Source: an uncultured Candidatus Binatia bacterium
GTDB lineage: Bacteria > Desulfobacterota > Binatia > UBA9968 > JAJDTQ01
Direction of reading: 5' to 3'
Assembly: GCA_958295985.1 (NCBI GenBank)
Contig: OY282432.1
Span: forward strand, 248,001 to 312,000
DNA length: 64,000 bases
This document shows positions 32,499 to 39,945 of the stretch, one piece after another; position 1 is the stretch's first letter, and every line of letters begins with the position of its first letter. Under the pieces are notes generated by a model, which was given only the letters and a program-made list of their open reading frames with translations, was not told the origin of the DNA and did no database searches. Both the position numbers and the translations under genes were made by a program.

Positions 32499-32546
32499 CA
32501 TTATCCCCTGACAAGAGAGTGTCAACCCAAAGCCAAAATGTCCCCT

Positions 32547-32959
32547 TGGGAGGTTTTGGGATGAGGGGTTGGGAGGGGGCACGGACGCCGATTGGTGCTC
32601 CAAGGGTGTCGGGGGGTGGCCTGTGGACAACCCCGTTGCCGCCTCCCCCGACCCCCGGTTGCCCACAGGCTTCACGCGCTCGCGCGAAGGGGGGCAGGAA
32701 CGGTCAAGACAAGACAGGGGGAGGGTGTCGAGGAGATACCCCTGGACAGGCCCGGTTCGGCTTGGGCCGGGTGATGATCGCTGGGGTGAGTGGCTGGAGG
32801 CTGACCCATCCCCAGGGGGCTGTGGATGATCAGGCGCAGGGCCATGGGCGGGTTTGAGGCAGCGTAGAGTGGCAACCGCTCACGCGGTTGCAGTCCCGTC
32901 CCCCTGGCTGCGGCGCCGGAAGCCCTGGGGCCAACCCTTCCGCTCCGAGGGGCGGGGGG
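32547..32959. other. Non-coding end of the ISNCY-like element
   Basis: This stretch between the left inverted repeat and the stop of the split transposase has no convincing coding sequence on either strand. It is G-rich on the plus strand with many short GGG runs. I see no RNA gene or further repeat in it. Confidence 0.5.
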
Positions 32960-33419
32960 TTAGCGGGGAGGTTGCGAGACAGGAGAGGAGGGAGTGTGTC
33001 TCCAGCGGTTCCAGGGGTGGTCTGGGGAGGGTTTGTACTTGGGGCGTTTGCGTTGGAGCCCACGGGCGGTGTCGACGGTTCGGTGGAGGCTCTTCTCGTC
33101 GTCCACCGGGATGGGAGTTGGGCCTTGGGCGAGGAGGCGGTAGTCGAGGGTCTTGCCCTGACATAACAGGGTGACGCGACCGTCGAAGTCCTCGCACACG
33201 GTGACGGGGCTTGATCGCAGACGGTAGCCCCTGCCTTGGTTCAAGACCTGGTATTCCCTGTTGCGGTATCTCAGGGTGAGGTTGCGGCTCAACTTGCGGG
33301 TGGAGTGGCAGCTCACGATGAGGTCGAGGGAAGCGGGGTCGTGCAGCACTGGGCGGTGGGCGTCGTGGGGGTTGTGGGGCGGGCGGGCGAAGCGGCGGTT
33401 GTGGTCAGCCATGTACTTG
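32960..33419 (-). pseudogene. ISNCY-like transposase, C-terminal part
   Basis: Reading on the minus strand from 33419 gives a 4-base target copy, then KYMADHNRRFARPPHNPHDA, then STRKLSRNLTLRYRNREYQV, VTVCEDFDGRVTLLCQGKTL and a basic, proline-rich end (PSPDHPWNRWR). This is the usual C-terminal region of ISNCY/IS1202-type transposases. It connects in frame with 35609-34758 once the IS3 element and one CAAG copy are removed (…FLPK then YMADHN), giving a 435-residue protein. As it stands the gene is split. Confidence 0.88.
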
Positions 33420-33482
33420 TGAGGTGGTCCCGGTTCATAGGACAGGGGGGCGGCAGAAATAAGGTGTATTCCGGGTTGATCC

Positions 33483-34412
33483 TCATGCCGCCAGAGTCAT
33501 GTTTATCACGTCTTGCTGTTCTTGTTGAGCCGGTGGAGGGGCGGGTGAGCCATGGGGCTGATCCGTTTGATCCAGCGGCCTGCCGTTCTCGTAAGCCTCG
33601 ACCGGGGTCGCGCCTCCGAGGGCGGAATGGGGCCTTGTGGTGTTGTAGAAGTCGATCCAGGTTCCGATGACCCGTTGAGCCGCGAAGCCGTCGGCGAGTT
33701 CGTGCAGGTAGACGGCCTCGTACTTGAGGGAGCGCCAGAGGCGCTCGATGAAGATGTTGTCCAGGCATCGTCCTCTGCCGTCCATGGAGATGGCGATCCC
33801 GGCGTCTTTGAGCACACCGGTGAATTCGAGGCTGGTGAACTGGCTGCCTTGGTCGGTATTGAAGATCTGAGGCCGACCGAAACGCTCCATGGCGTCAGCC
33901 AGGGTCTCGACGCAGAACCGGGCATCCACGGTGTTGGACAGCCGCCAGGAGAGCACTCGACGGGTGGCCCAGTCCATGACGGCTACCAAGTACAAGAAGC
34001 CGCGCTGGACGGGAATGTAAGTGATGTCCGCCGCCCAGACCTGATGGGGCTGCTCGACGGCGAGCCCCTTGAGAAGATAGGGGTAGACCCGGTGTCGGGG
34101 ATGCCGGGTGGTGGTCCGGGGCGCCTGGTAGATGGCCTGTAGCCCCATCAACCGCATCAGACGCCGGACCCGGTGGCGACCCGCACGGACGCCATCCCGC
34201 CACAAATGACGGACCATCTGGCGACTGCCGTAGAACGGGTAGTTCAAAAACAGCTCGTCGATGCGACGCATCAACGCCAAGTTCTGCGGGCTCTCCCCCT
34301 TGGGCCTGTGGTACAGCGAGGATCGACTCAAGGAAAGCAAGCGGCATTGACGGCTCAAGCTGAGCTTCGGATGGCAGCGCCGGATCATGGCCTTGCGCCC
34401 CGCCCGGCTCAC
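33483..34412 (-). CDS. IS3-family transposase OrfB (DDE integrase)
   Basis: The 309-residue catalytic protein starts with GTG at 34412, sharing a base with the TAG stop of orfA (TAGTG), a typical stop-start coupling. It has an HTH_21-like region (YPFYGSRQMVRHLWRDG). The rve core carries the DDE residues in WAADITYIPVQRG, FNTDQGSQFTS and DNIFIERLWRSLKYE, and the closing FYNTTRPHSALGGATPVEAY motif is present. All catalytic residues are there, so the element may be active. Confidence 0.94.
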   Translation of the reverse strand: MSRAGRKAMIRRCHPKLSLSRQCRLLSLSRSSLYHRPKGESPQNLALMRRIDELFLNYPFYGSRQMVRHLWRDGVRAGRHRVRRLMRLMGLQAIYQAPRTTTRHPRHRVYPYLLKGLAVEQPHQVWAADITYIPVQRGFLYLVAVMDWATRRVLSWRLSNTVDARFCVETLADAMERFGRPQIFNTDQGSQFTSLEFTGVLKDAGIAISMDGRGRCLDNIFIERLWRSLKYEAVYLHELADGFAAQRVIGTWIDFYNTTRPHSALGGATPVEAYENGRPLDQTDQPHGSPAPPPAQQEQQDVINMTLAA

Positions 34413-34690
34413 TACTTGAGCCCTTTGGCCAAAAAATCCCGCTCCACCGTCAACTCCCCGATCTTCGCATGCAGGTCCCGAACCTCCGCCTCATGGTCCC
34501 CCCGAGACCGCTCCGTTCCCTTCGAGAATACCTCCCGCAAACCCTCCATCGCTCGCTGCTTCCAGGCGCTCACCTGGTTCGGATGGACCTTGTGCCGCGC
34601 CGCGATCTCCTGGATCGTCTTGTCCCCTCGCAACGCTTCCAGCGATACTTTCGCCTTGAACTCCCCCGTGTAGCGACGTCGTGTTGCCAT
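34412..34690 (-). CDS. IS3-family transposase OrfA (helix-turn-helix)
   Basis: This 92-residue protein begins MATRRRYTGEFKAKVSLEAL and contains the HTH segment IQEIAARHKVHPNQVSAWKQ followed by a leucine-zipper-like coil (EAEVRDLHAKIGELTVERDF). It binds the ends of the IS and, joined to or together with OrfB, forms the transposase. Near its 3' end the minus strand carries a T6 run (GATTTTTTGG) that could promote a frameshift, but the TAGTG coupling alone could explain OrfB synthesis. Confidence 0.93.
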   Translation of the reverse strand: MATRRRYTGEFKAKVSLEALRGDKTIQEIAARHKVHPNQVSAWKQRAMEGLREVFSKGTERSRGDHEAEVRDLHAKIGELTVERDFLAKGLK

Positions 34691-34757
34691 TTCGTATCCC
34701 TCCTCCTGTCCGGGGAATACACCTTAGCAACCTGTCCGATTTTCCGGGACCACCTCA

Positions 34758-35609
34758 CTTGGGCAAGAAGGCATTGGCCTCGTCGATGGAGTCGATGCCG
34801 CAAAGGCGCAACTCCTTGACCAAGCGGTCCTGGAGGGTCTCGTTGGCCCGTTCCACCCGGCCCTTGGCCTGGGGAGTGTTGGCGTGGATGGGTTGGATGT
34901 CCAGGGTTTGAAGCGCCCGGGTGAACTGAGTCCGTTCGCCCTCGCGGTCCTGTTGATTGACCCGGAAGATGCTGTGCTTGTCCGAATAGACGGCCACCGG
35001 ACGCCCGTACTGGTCCAGATACCTGCGCAGGGTCCTCATGTAGGCTTCGGTGGTCTCGGCCTCGACGAAACGCAGGGCCATGAGCCGGCTGGTGGCGTCG
35101 TCGATGAACACGATCAGGGTGCACGACGGCCCCCGCTCCTCGAACCATCGGTGCGGCGAGCCGTCGATCTGCACCAACTCGCCCACGGCCTGCCGTCGGG
35201 GACGGCTGTGATGCACCCGCATCCCCCGGCGCTTCTTCGACCGCCACAGCCCCTGTGCCGCCATCCACTTGCGCAAGGTCTCCACCGACACCCGGTAGCC
35301 GTGCACCTCCCGCAGCTTCTCCCAGGCCAGGGTCGGTGAAAAATCTTCGTAGCGCTCCCGCACCACCGCCAAGATCTCTGCCCGAACCTCCGGTGCTATC
35401 GCGTTGCTCGCCTTGCGCCCCCGATGCCCCGAAATCAGACCCTTTGCCCCCAACTCCCGGTAGCGCCGCACCAGCCGCTTCACTTGCCGCACACTCAGCC
35501 TCAACCGCTCCCCCGCTTCCCGTTGCACCAGCCGCTTCCCCACGACCTCCCGGATCACTTCCAGCCGGTCCACCTCGCGCAGGGTCATCCCCTCTTCTGG
35601 CTTCGCCAT
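34758..35609 (-). pseudogene. ISNCY-like transposase, N-terminal part
   Basis: The frame starts MAKPEEGMTLREVDRLEVIR and has an N-terminal helix-turn-helix (QREAGERLRLSVRQVKRLVR), a second HTH-like region and an rve-type core: GELVQIDGSPHRWFEERGP, FIDDATSRLMALRF, YSDKHSIFRVN and TPQAKGRVERANETLQDRLV. This order is that of ISNCY/IS1202-type transposases. It is cut after DEANAFLPK by the IS3 element; the remainder is at 32960-33419. Confidence 0.88.
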
Positions 35610-35705
35610 CCCTTGTCCCCCTTCCTCAAAGGGGACATCTTAGCTTTGCTCAGTAGGGGACATTATCGCTTTGCTCTAACAACCCTAACAAGAGAGTTGA
35701 CTTTG

Positions 35706-36053
35706 ATGAGTGGGCGTACTAAGAAAAAGAAGGGAATAAGTGTAGCAAAAACGAGAAAGGGCTGTCAAGAAACACCGGGTGGAACCATGCCGTACTTTGT
35801 TGTTGCCCTAGAGGAAGAGGCCGAACTGGTGCGGCAGATCATCGAAGCTAAATATCCCGAGAATCACTGGAAGCTGAATAACAGCACCTTCTTCCTCTAT
35901 TTTGCTAAGAAACAGAAGGCCTCGGAGATCGCCAAAGTAGTCAATATAGAAAACGGCCCACACACCGGTTTCGTGCTACATGTAGACTCATGGATGGGCT
36001 TCATCAACAAAGAGTTTGGTGAATGGCGAAAAAAACAGGAAGCGGGCGGGTGA
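35706..36053 (+). CDS. Hypothetical protein, low-GC, first of a pair
   Basis: The frame starts MSGRTKKKKGISVAKTRKGC; a shorter start at ATG 35787 (MPYFVVALEEEAELVRQIIE) gives 88 residues and looks more protein-like. The body is acidic and mixed helix/strand with HWKLNNSTFFLYFAKKQKAS and HVDSWMGFINKEFGEWRKKQ. No family recognised. Base composition is clearly poorer in GC than the neighbours and the gene lies directly beside the ISNCY-like element, so it was probably acquired. The next gene starts four bases after its stop, suggesting an operon. Confidence 0.6.
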   Translation: MSGRTKKKKGISVAKTRKGCQETPGGTMPYFVVALEEEAELVRQIIEAKYPENHWKLNNSTFFLYFAKKQKASEIAKVVNIENGPHTGFVLHVDSWMGFINKEFGEWRKKQEAGG

Positions 36054-36056
36054 TCT

Positions 36057-36491
36057 ATGAACAACGGTGGCATCTCCGAAAGCAACGAGTATGACCATCT
36101 AGTCAGAGAAGCCGAGTTGCGGGAACTTGAAGGCAACTTCAATACCCAATTAAGCGACGTAAAGGGGGAGGTCAATACCCAATTCAGCGACGTAAAAGGG
36201 GAGGTCCGGACCCAATTCAGCGACATAAAAGGGGATATCCGGGTCTCGTTGGAAAGATCTCTCACAGCGATTCAAAAAGCCGCCAAGGAGCAGGAGAGGG
36301 CTTCGAAGCAACAACTAATTTACATCATTACCATAATCATTTCTGTGGTCTCACTTGCGGTGATCATCATCATCTGGTGGATACCAACAGCACCAACTGT
36401 GCCCGTGAGGGTTGAACTCGTTCCTCCGTCCATTCAGGTTCCCGCACCCCCACAGGAATTTGGCCCAACCAGCAGACCGTCGTCGAAGTAG
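36057..36491 (+). CDS. Hypothetical membrane protein with three 11-residue repeats
   Basis: This 144-residue protein has an acidic N terminus, three tandem copies of an 11-residue unit (NTQLSDVKGEV, NTQFSDVKGEV, RTQFSDIKGDI), a short coiled-coil stretch (SLTAIQKAAKEQERASKQ), one membrane helix (LIYIITIIISVVSLAVIIII) and a proline-rich C-terminal tail. The design (repeat rod, then single helix) suggests a membrane-anchored oligomer, but no function is recognised. It is low in GC and probably co-transcribed with the preceding gene. Confidence 0.65.
   Translation: MNNGGISESNEYDHLVREAELRELEGNFNTQLSDVKGEVNTQFSDVKGEVRTQFSDIKGDIRVSLERSLTAIQKAAKEQERASKQQLIYIITIIISVVSLAVIIIIWWIPTAPTVPVRVELVPPSIQVPAPPQEFGPTSRPSSK
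36141..36239 (+). repeat. Three tandem 33-bp repeats inside a coding region
   Basis: Units at 36141-36173, 36174-36206 and 36207-36239 are nearly identical, each containing ACCCAATTCAGCGAC or a close variant followed by RTAAAAGGGGA. They encode the 11-residue protein repeats and keep the frame. Such repeats can expand or contract by slippage. Confidence 0.85.
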
Positions 36492-36519
36492 TTCCCTTTC
36501 TCTCCTGGATAAACTGCTA

Positions 36520-36525
36520 TATAAT
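36520..36525 (+). promoter_or_regulatory. -10 box of the tRNA-Val promoter
   Basis: A perfect TATAAT lies 32 bases before the mature tRNA start. A weak -35 (TTTCTC, 36497-36502) is 17 bases further upstream. The AT-rich surroundings support a promoter for the tRNA and possibly for thrS. Confidence 0.55.
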
Positions 36526-36556
36526 TCCCAAATCAAACCTTTGCGAAGGTGAATCG

Positions 36557-36631
36557 AGGCACGTAGCTCAGTGGGAGAGCGCTTCCTTGACGCGGAAGAG
36601 GTCGGCGGTTCAATCCCGCCCGTGCCTACCA
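36557..36631 (+). tRNA. tRNA-Val (anticodon GAC)
   Basis: The 75-base gene folds as a full cloverleaf. The acceptor stem AGGCACG/CGTGCCT is perfect, the D-stem GCTC/GAGC is intact, and the anticodon stem CTTCC/GGAAG frames the loop TTGACGC with GAC at 36589-36591. The T-arm has GGTTCAATCC, and CCA is encoded at the 3' end. It reads GUC and GUU codons. Confidence 0.95.
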
Positions 36632-36671
36632 TGCCCCGCGAGAACCTGCTCCGACCGATACCCGGGATAGG

Positions 36672-38588
36672 ATGAAGAACATTCGCGTAACCGTACCAGG
36701 GGGCGAGACCCTCGAGGCCGCTCCCGGCACCCGGGCCGGCGACATCGGAACGCCGCGGTCCGGCGGCCAGCGCATCGTGGCCGCCGCGGTCGACGGCGCC
36801 GCGGTCGATCTGACCCGGCCCGTAACGGAGGACTGCGCCGTTGACTGGATTCCCCTCGACAGCCCCGAGGGTATCGACATCCTGCGCCACTCCACGGCCC
36901 ATCTCATGGCCCAGGCGGTTCAGAGCCTGTTCCCCGGCACCCAGGTGACCATCGGCCCCACCACCCGCGAAGGCTTTTACTACGACTTCAAGCGCGACAA
37001 GCCGTTCACGCCCGACGAGATCGAAAAGGTCGAGGAACGGATGCGCGAGCTGGCGCAACAGAATCTGTCCATCGCCCGCGAGGAGCTGCCGAAGGACGAG
37101 GCCATCGAGCTGTTCCGCGGCATGGGAGAGGATTACAAGGTCGAGATCCTGTCCGGGATCCCCGAAGACACCGTGTCCGTCTATCGCCAGGGGGAATGGG
37201 TCGATCTGTGCCGCGGCCCGCACCTTCCCGGCACCGGGTTCATCCAGGCCTTCAAGCTCACCTCGGTGGCGGGGGCCTACTGGCGCGGCGACGAGAACAA
37301 CGAGATGCTCCAGCGCATCTACGGCACCGCGTTCCCGTCCCGGAAGCAGTTGAAGGAACACCTGGCATTGCTGGAGGAGGCGCGCAAGCGGGACCATCGC
37401 AAGCTGGGCAAGGAACTGGACCTGTTCAGCTTTCATCCCGCGGCTCCGGCAAGCCCGTTCTTCCATCCCAAGGGAGCCCTGGTCTACAACACCCTGGTGG
37501 AGTACATGCGCAGCCTGTACCGGCGCTACGGCTACGAGGAGGTGATCACGCCCCAGATCTTCGACGCCGGTCTGTGGCTCCGGTCGGGGCATTACGATCA
37601 TTACAAGGACAACATGTACTTCACCCGCATCGACGAGCGCGAGTTCGGCGTCAAGCCCATGAACTGCCCGAGCCACACGTTCATCTACGCCGCGAAGAAG
37701 CGCTCTTATCGCGATCTGCCGATACGGCTGGCGGATTTCGGGCGGCTGCACCGTTACGAGAAATCCGGCGTAACCGCCGGGCTCACGCGGGTGCGCAGCT
37801 TCTCGCAGGACGACGCCCACATATTCTGCACCCCCTCACAGATCGAGCAGGAGATCGCCTGTCTGCTTGACATGCTTCGCGAGGTGTATCATAGGTTCAA
37901 CTTCGAAGACCTGGAGGTCTTCCTCTCCACCAGACCGGACCAATACCTGGGAGCCCTGGAGACCTGGGAACGGGCCGAGGCCGCCTTGGCCGCATCGCTG
38001 GAGAAACGGAACGTAGCCTATGAGATCAGTGAGGGCGACGGCGCCTTCTATGGCCCGAAGATCGATTTCGTCGTCAAGGATGCGATGAAGCGCGGCTGGC
38101 AGCTCGGCACGGTTCAACTCGACTTCTCCATGCCCGAACGGTTCGACCTCGGCTATGTCTCGCCCACCGGGGCGGAGGAGCGGCCGGTGATGATTCACAG
38201 GGCGATCCTCGGCTCCATCGAACGCTTCATGGCGTTGTTGATCGAGCACACCGGAGGGGCCTTCCCCTTGTGGCTGGCGCCGGTGCAGTCACGCATCGTG
38301 ACGGTGACGGATCAACAGCAACCGTACGCCGCGGACGTGCGCGACAGGCTGCTGGCGGGTGGCTGGCGGGCGGAGCTGGATGACCGCAACGAGAAACTGG
38401 GCTTCAAGATCCGCGAAGCCCAGGTGGCGAAGATTCCGTACGCGCTGGTCATCGGCGACAAGGAAGTGCAGAATGAGACCCTGTCGGCGCGGAAACGCGG
38501 CGGCGAAAACCTCCCGGCCATGTCGGTAGAAGCCTTTCTCGACAGGCTCCGGGAGGATGTGCGGCAGGAAACGGAGCCGGTCCAGTGA
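36672..38588 (+). CDS. thrS: Threonyl-tRNA synthetase
   Basis: The 638-residue class II synthetase has an N-terminal TGS domain (MKNIRVTVPGGETLEAAPG). An editing domain follows with HSTAHLMAQAVQSLFPG and the metal-binding CRGPHLPGTG, then the catalytic core: VKPMNCPSHTFIYAAKK with the zinc Cys, motif 2 TRVRSFSQDDAHIFC and motif 3 MIHRAILGSIERFMALL. The anticodon-binding domain closes it (PYALVIGDKEVQNETLSARK). It opens the cluster thrS-infC-rpmI-rplT-pheST-ihfA. Confidence 0.97.
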   Translation: MKNIRVTVPGGETLEAAPGTRAGDIGTPRSGGQRIVAAAVDGAAVDLTRPVTEDCAVDWIPLDSPEGIDILRHSTAHLMAQAVQSLFPGTQVTIGPTTREGFYYDFKRDKPFTPDEIEKVEERMRELAQQNLSIAREELPKDEAIELFRGMGEDYKVEILSGIPEDTVSVYRQGEWVDLCRGPHLPGTGFIQAFKLTSVAGAYWRGDENNEMLQRIYGTAFPSRKQLKEHLALLEEARKRDHRKLGKELDLFSFHPAAPASPFFHPKGALVYNTLVEYMRSLYRRYGYEEVITPQIFDAGLWLRSGHYDHYKDNMYFTRIDEREFGVKPMNCPSHTFIYAAKKRSYRDLPIRLADFGRLHRYEKSGVTAGLTRVRSFSQDDAHIFCTPSQIEQEIACLLDMLREVYHRFNFEDLEVFLSTRPDQYLGALETWERAEAALAASLEKRNVAYEISEGDGAFYGPKIDFVVKDAMKRGWQLGTVQLDFSMPERFDLGYVSPTGAEERPVMIHRAILGSIERFMALLIEHTGGAFPLWLAPVQSRIVTVTDQQQPYAADVRDRLLAGGWRAELDDRNEKLGFKIREAQVAKIPYALVIGDKEVQNETLSARKRGGENLPAMSVEAFLDRLREDVRQETEPVQ

Positions 38589-38610
38589 AACCGGGGGTGC
38601 AGATCTTTGC

Positions 38611-38616
38611 AGGAGG
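38611..38616 (+). promoter_or_regulatory. Ribosome binding site deciding the infC start
   Basis: AGGAGG lies six bases before ATA 38623. No ATG or GTG is suitably spaced after it in the infC frame, so this site supports initiation at the rare codon ATA. Confidence 0.75.
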
Positions 38617-38622
38617 TGCTTT

Positions 38623-39138
38623 ATAGCGCGGCCCACAAGAATCAACCAGCAGATCCGAGCACGCGAGGTCCGCGTCATCGACGCGGAAAACGACCAACTC
38701 GGAGTCATGCCGTTGCATGAAGCTCTGAGCATCGCGGAGCAGAGAGAGCTCGACTTGGTGGAAGTAGCCCCTGACGCACAGCCTCCCGTGTGCCGCTTGC
38801 TGGACTACGGCAAGTTTCGCTACCTGCAGAAGAAGAAGACGCAGGAGGCGAAACGGAACGCCACTTTCGTTGCCGTCAAGGAAGTCAAGATGGGAGCCCG
38901 GACCAACCAGCACGACCTGGAGTTCAAGGTGAGAAACATCCGCCGCTTCCTCGAACGGGGTCAGCGGGTCAAGGTGTCGGTGTTCTTTCGCGGCCGCGAG
39001 ATCACCCACCCGGAGCTCGGCAGGGCCATGCTCAACGGGGTCTTCGGCGAGGTGCAGGATGTGGCGAAACTGGATGTGTCGCCGAAGCTGGAAGGGCGGA
39101 ACATGGCCATGCTACTGACACCCAAAACCAACGCATGA
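38623..39138 (+). CDS. infC: Translation initiation factor IF-3, probable ATA start
   Basis: The product from ATA 38623 has 171 residues and begins (M)[20 protein letters not shown], the normal IF-3 N terminus. Later blocks are [39 protein letters not shown] and the C-terminal [13 protein letters not shown]. Bacterial infC often starts at a rare codon (ATT in E. coli), because IF-3 rejects such codons and so limits its own synthesis; ATA here fits that rule. An in-frame ATG at 38557 lies inside the thrS end and would add a non-homologous, Arg/Cys-rich leader. Confidence 0.93.
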   Translation: MARPTRINQQIRAREVRVIDAENDQLGVMPLHEALSIAEQRELDLVEVAPDAQPPVCRLLDYGKFRYLQKKKTQEAKRNATFVAVKEVKMGARTNQHDLEFKVRNIRRFLERGQRVKVSVFFRGREITHPELGRAMLNGVFGEVQDVAKLDVSPKLEGRNMAMLLTPKTNA

Positions 39139-39172
39139 GACGCGAACCGAAAAAGGGACGAGGAAATTCAGG

Positions 39173-39370
39173 ATGCCCAAGATAAAGACCAAAAGGGGGG
39201 CGGCCAAGCGGTTCAAGGTCAGCAAGAGTGGAAAGGTCATGAGGCGGCACGGCTTCACCAGCCACATTCTGTCCACCAAGAGTCGCAAGCGGAAACGCCG
39301 GCTGAGGCAGGCCGAGTCCGTGTCGAGCTACGAAACGAAGACCATGCGGCGTCTCATCCCCTACCTGTAG
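39173..39370 (+). CDS. rpmI: 50S ribosomal protein L35
   Basis: The 65-residue basic protein begins [20 protein letters not shown] and has the L35 segment [20 protein letters not shown]. It lies between infC and rplT, the universal order. A GACGAGGAA site precedes the ATG. Confidence 0.97.
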   Translation: MPKIKTKRGAAKRFKVSKSGKVMRRHGFTSHILSTKSRKRKRRLRQAESVSSYETKTMRRLIPYL

Positions 39371-39520
39371 GGAAAGGCGGCGGCTCACGTCCCGGGGACA
39401 GGCGCCGGGACCCACCGATACAAGAACCCGTTCAGACGAGTAGAGGGTCACGGGACAGGACACCAGGGCGCGCCGTGCCCGGCCGCGCCCCTGTTGACAT
39501 TTGTTCGAGGAGCACAAGCC

Positions 39521-39928
39521 ATGCCTAGAGTCAAAGGCGGACCGGCTTCCCGCCGGCGCCGAAGAAAGATCATGAAGCTGGCCAAGGGGTACGTCGGAGG
39601 CCGCCGAAGACTGTACCGCGTCGCCAGGGAAACCGTCGAGCGCGGACTCGTCTACGCCTACCGGGACCGCCGGGTACGCAAGAGAACTTTCCGGGGTTTG
39701 TGGAACATCCGCATCAGCGCCGGGGCGCGCGTCAACGGACTGTCCTACAGCCGGCTGATCCACGGGTTGAAAAAGGCCGGGGTGGAGTTGGACCGGAAGA
39801 TCCTGGCCGACCTCGCGGCGCGTGACGCGGCCGTGTTCGACCAGGTTGCCCAGTGCGCCAGGCATGCCCTCGACGCCGATCGGGAGCATGCCCCCGACGC
39901 CGGTGCGGGGGACTCTCTCAACGCCTGA
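39521..39928 (+). CDS. rplT: 50S ribosomal protein L20
   Basis: From ATG 39521 the 135-residue protein reads [20 protein letters not shown], then [20 protein letters not shown] and [22 protein letters not shown], all L20 signatures. The C-terminal tail ([20 protein letters not shown]) is about 15 residues longer than in most L20 proteins and acidic. The upstream in-frame start at 39494 would add nine residues without homology. The 150-base gap after rpmI could hold control sequences, but none was recognised. Confidence 0.96.
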   Translation: MPRVKGGPASRRRRRKIMKLAKGYVGGRRRLYRVARETVERGLVYAYRDRRVRKRTFRGLWNIRISAGARVNGLSYSRLIHGLKKAGVELDRKILADLAARDAAVFDQVAQCARHALDADREHAPDAGAGDSLNA

Positions 39929-39945
39929 CACCCTTCCCCCGACCC

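Larger units (their letters stand above)
29723..32513 (+). mobile_element. IS256-family insertion sequence, interrupted and dead
   Basis: The element has imperfect terminal inverted repeats in two blocks. The outer block TGACAGGTGAT (29723-29733) matches the complement of 32503-32513 at 9 of 11 positions. The inner block 29742-29773 matches the complement of 32460-32491 at 25 of 32, including GTTTGTGTCA without mismatch. Inside lies a mutator-type transposase that is frameshifted and split by an ISKra4-family element. No clear target duplication is visible at the outer ends, so the exact boundary is uncertain by some bases. Confidence 0.85.
33420..34757 (-). mobile_element. IS3-family insertion sequence, complete (1338 bp)
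   Basis: The ends are perfect 14-bp inverted repeats: TGAGGTGGTCCCGG at 33420-33433 and its complement at 34744-34757. After a six-base mismatch a matching GGACAG extends them. The element is flanked by a direct CTTG at 33416-33419 and 34758-34761, a 4-bp target duplication. It carries orfA and orfB on the minus strand. Intact ends, intact frames and an intact duplication point to a recent insertion. Confidence 0.95.
32520..35687 (-). mobile_element. ISNCY-like (IS1202-type) insertion sequence, interrupted by an IS3 element
   Basis: The left end starts TGTCAACCCAAAGCC at 32520; its first 27 bases match the complement of 35655-35681 at 21 positions, including the block AATGTCCCCT. ACAAGAGAG stands directly before the left end (32511-32519) and again at 35688-35696, a likely 9-bp target duplication that would place the right end at 35687. 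A related CAAAGC...ATGTCCCCT copy also lies internally near 35626-35645. Without the IS3 insert the element is about 1.8 kb with a single transposase gene on the minus strand. Confidence 0.8.

Noticed and set aside
39371..39520. Ribosomal protein L20 autoregulatory leader
   Set aside because: The gap is long enough, but I could not identify the known L20-binding features.
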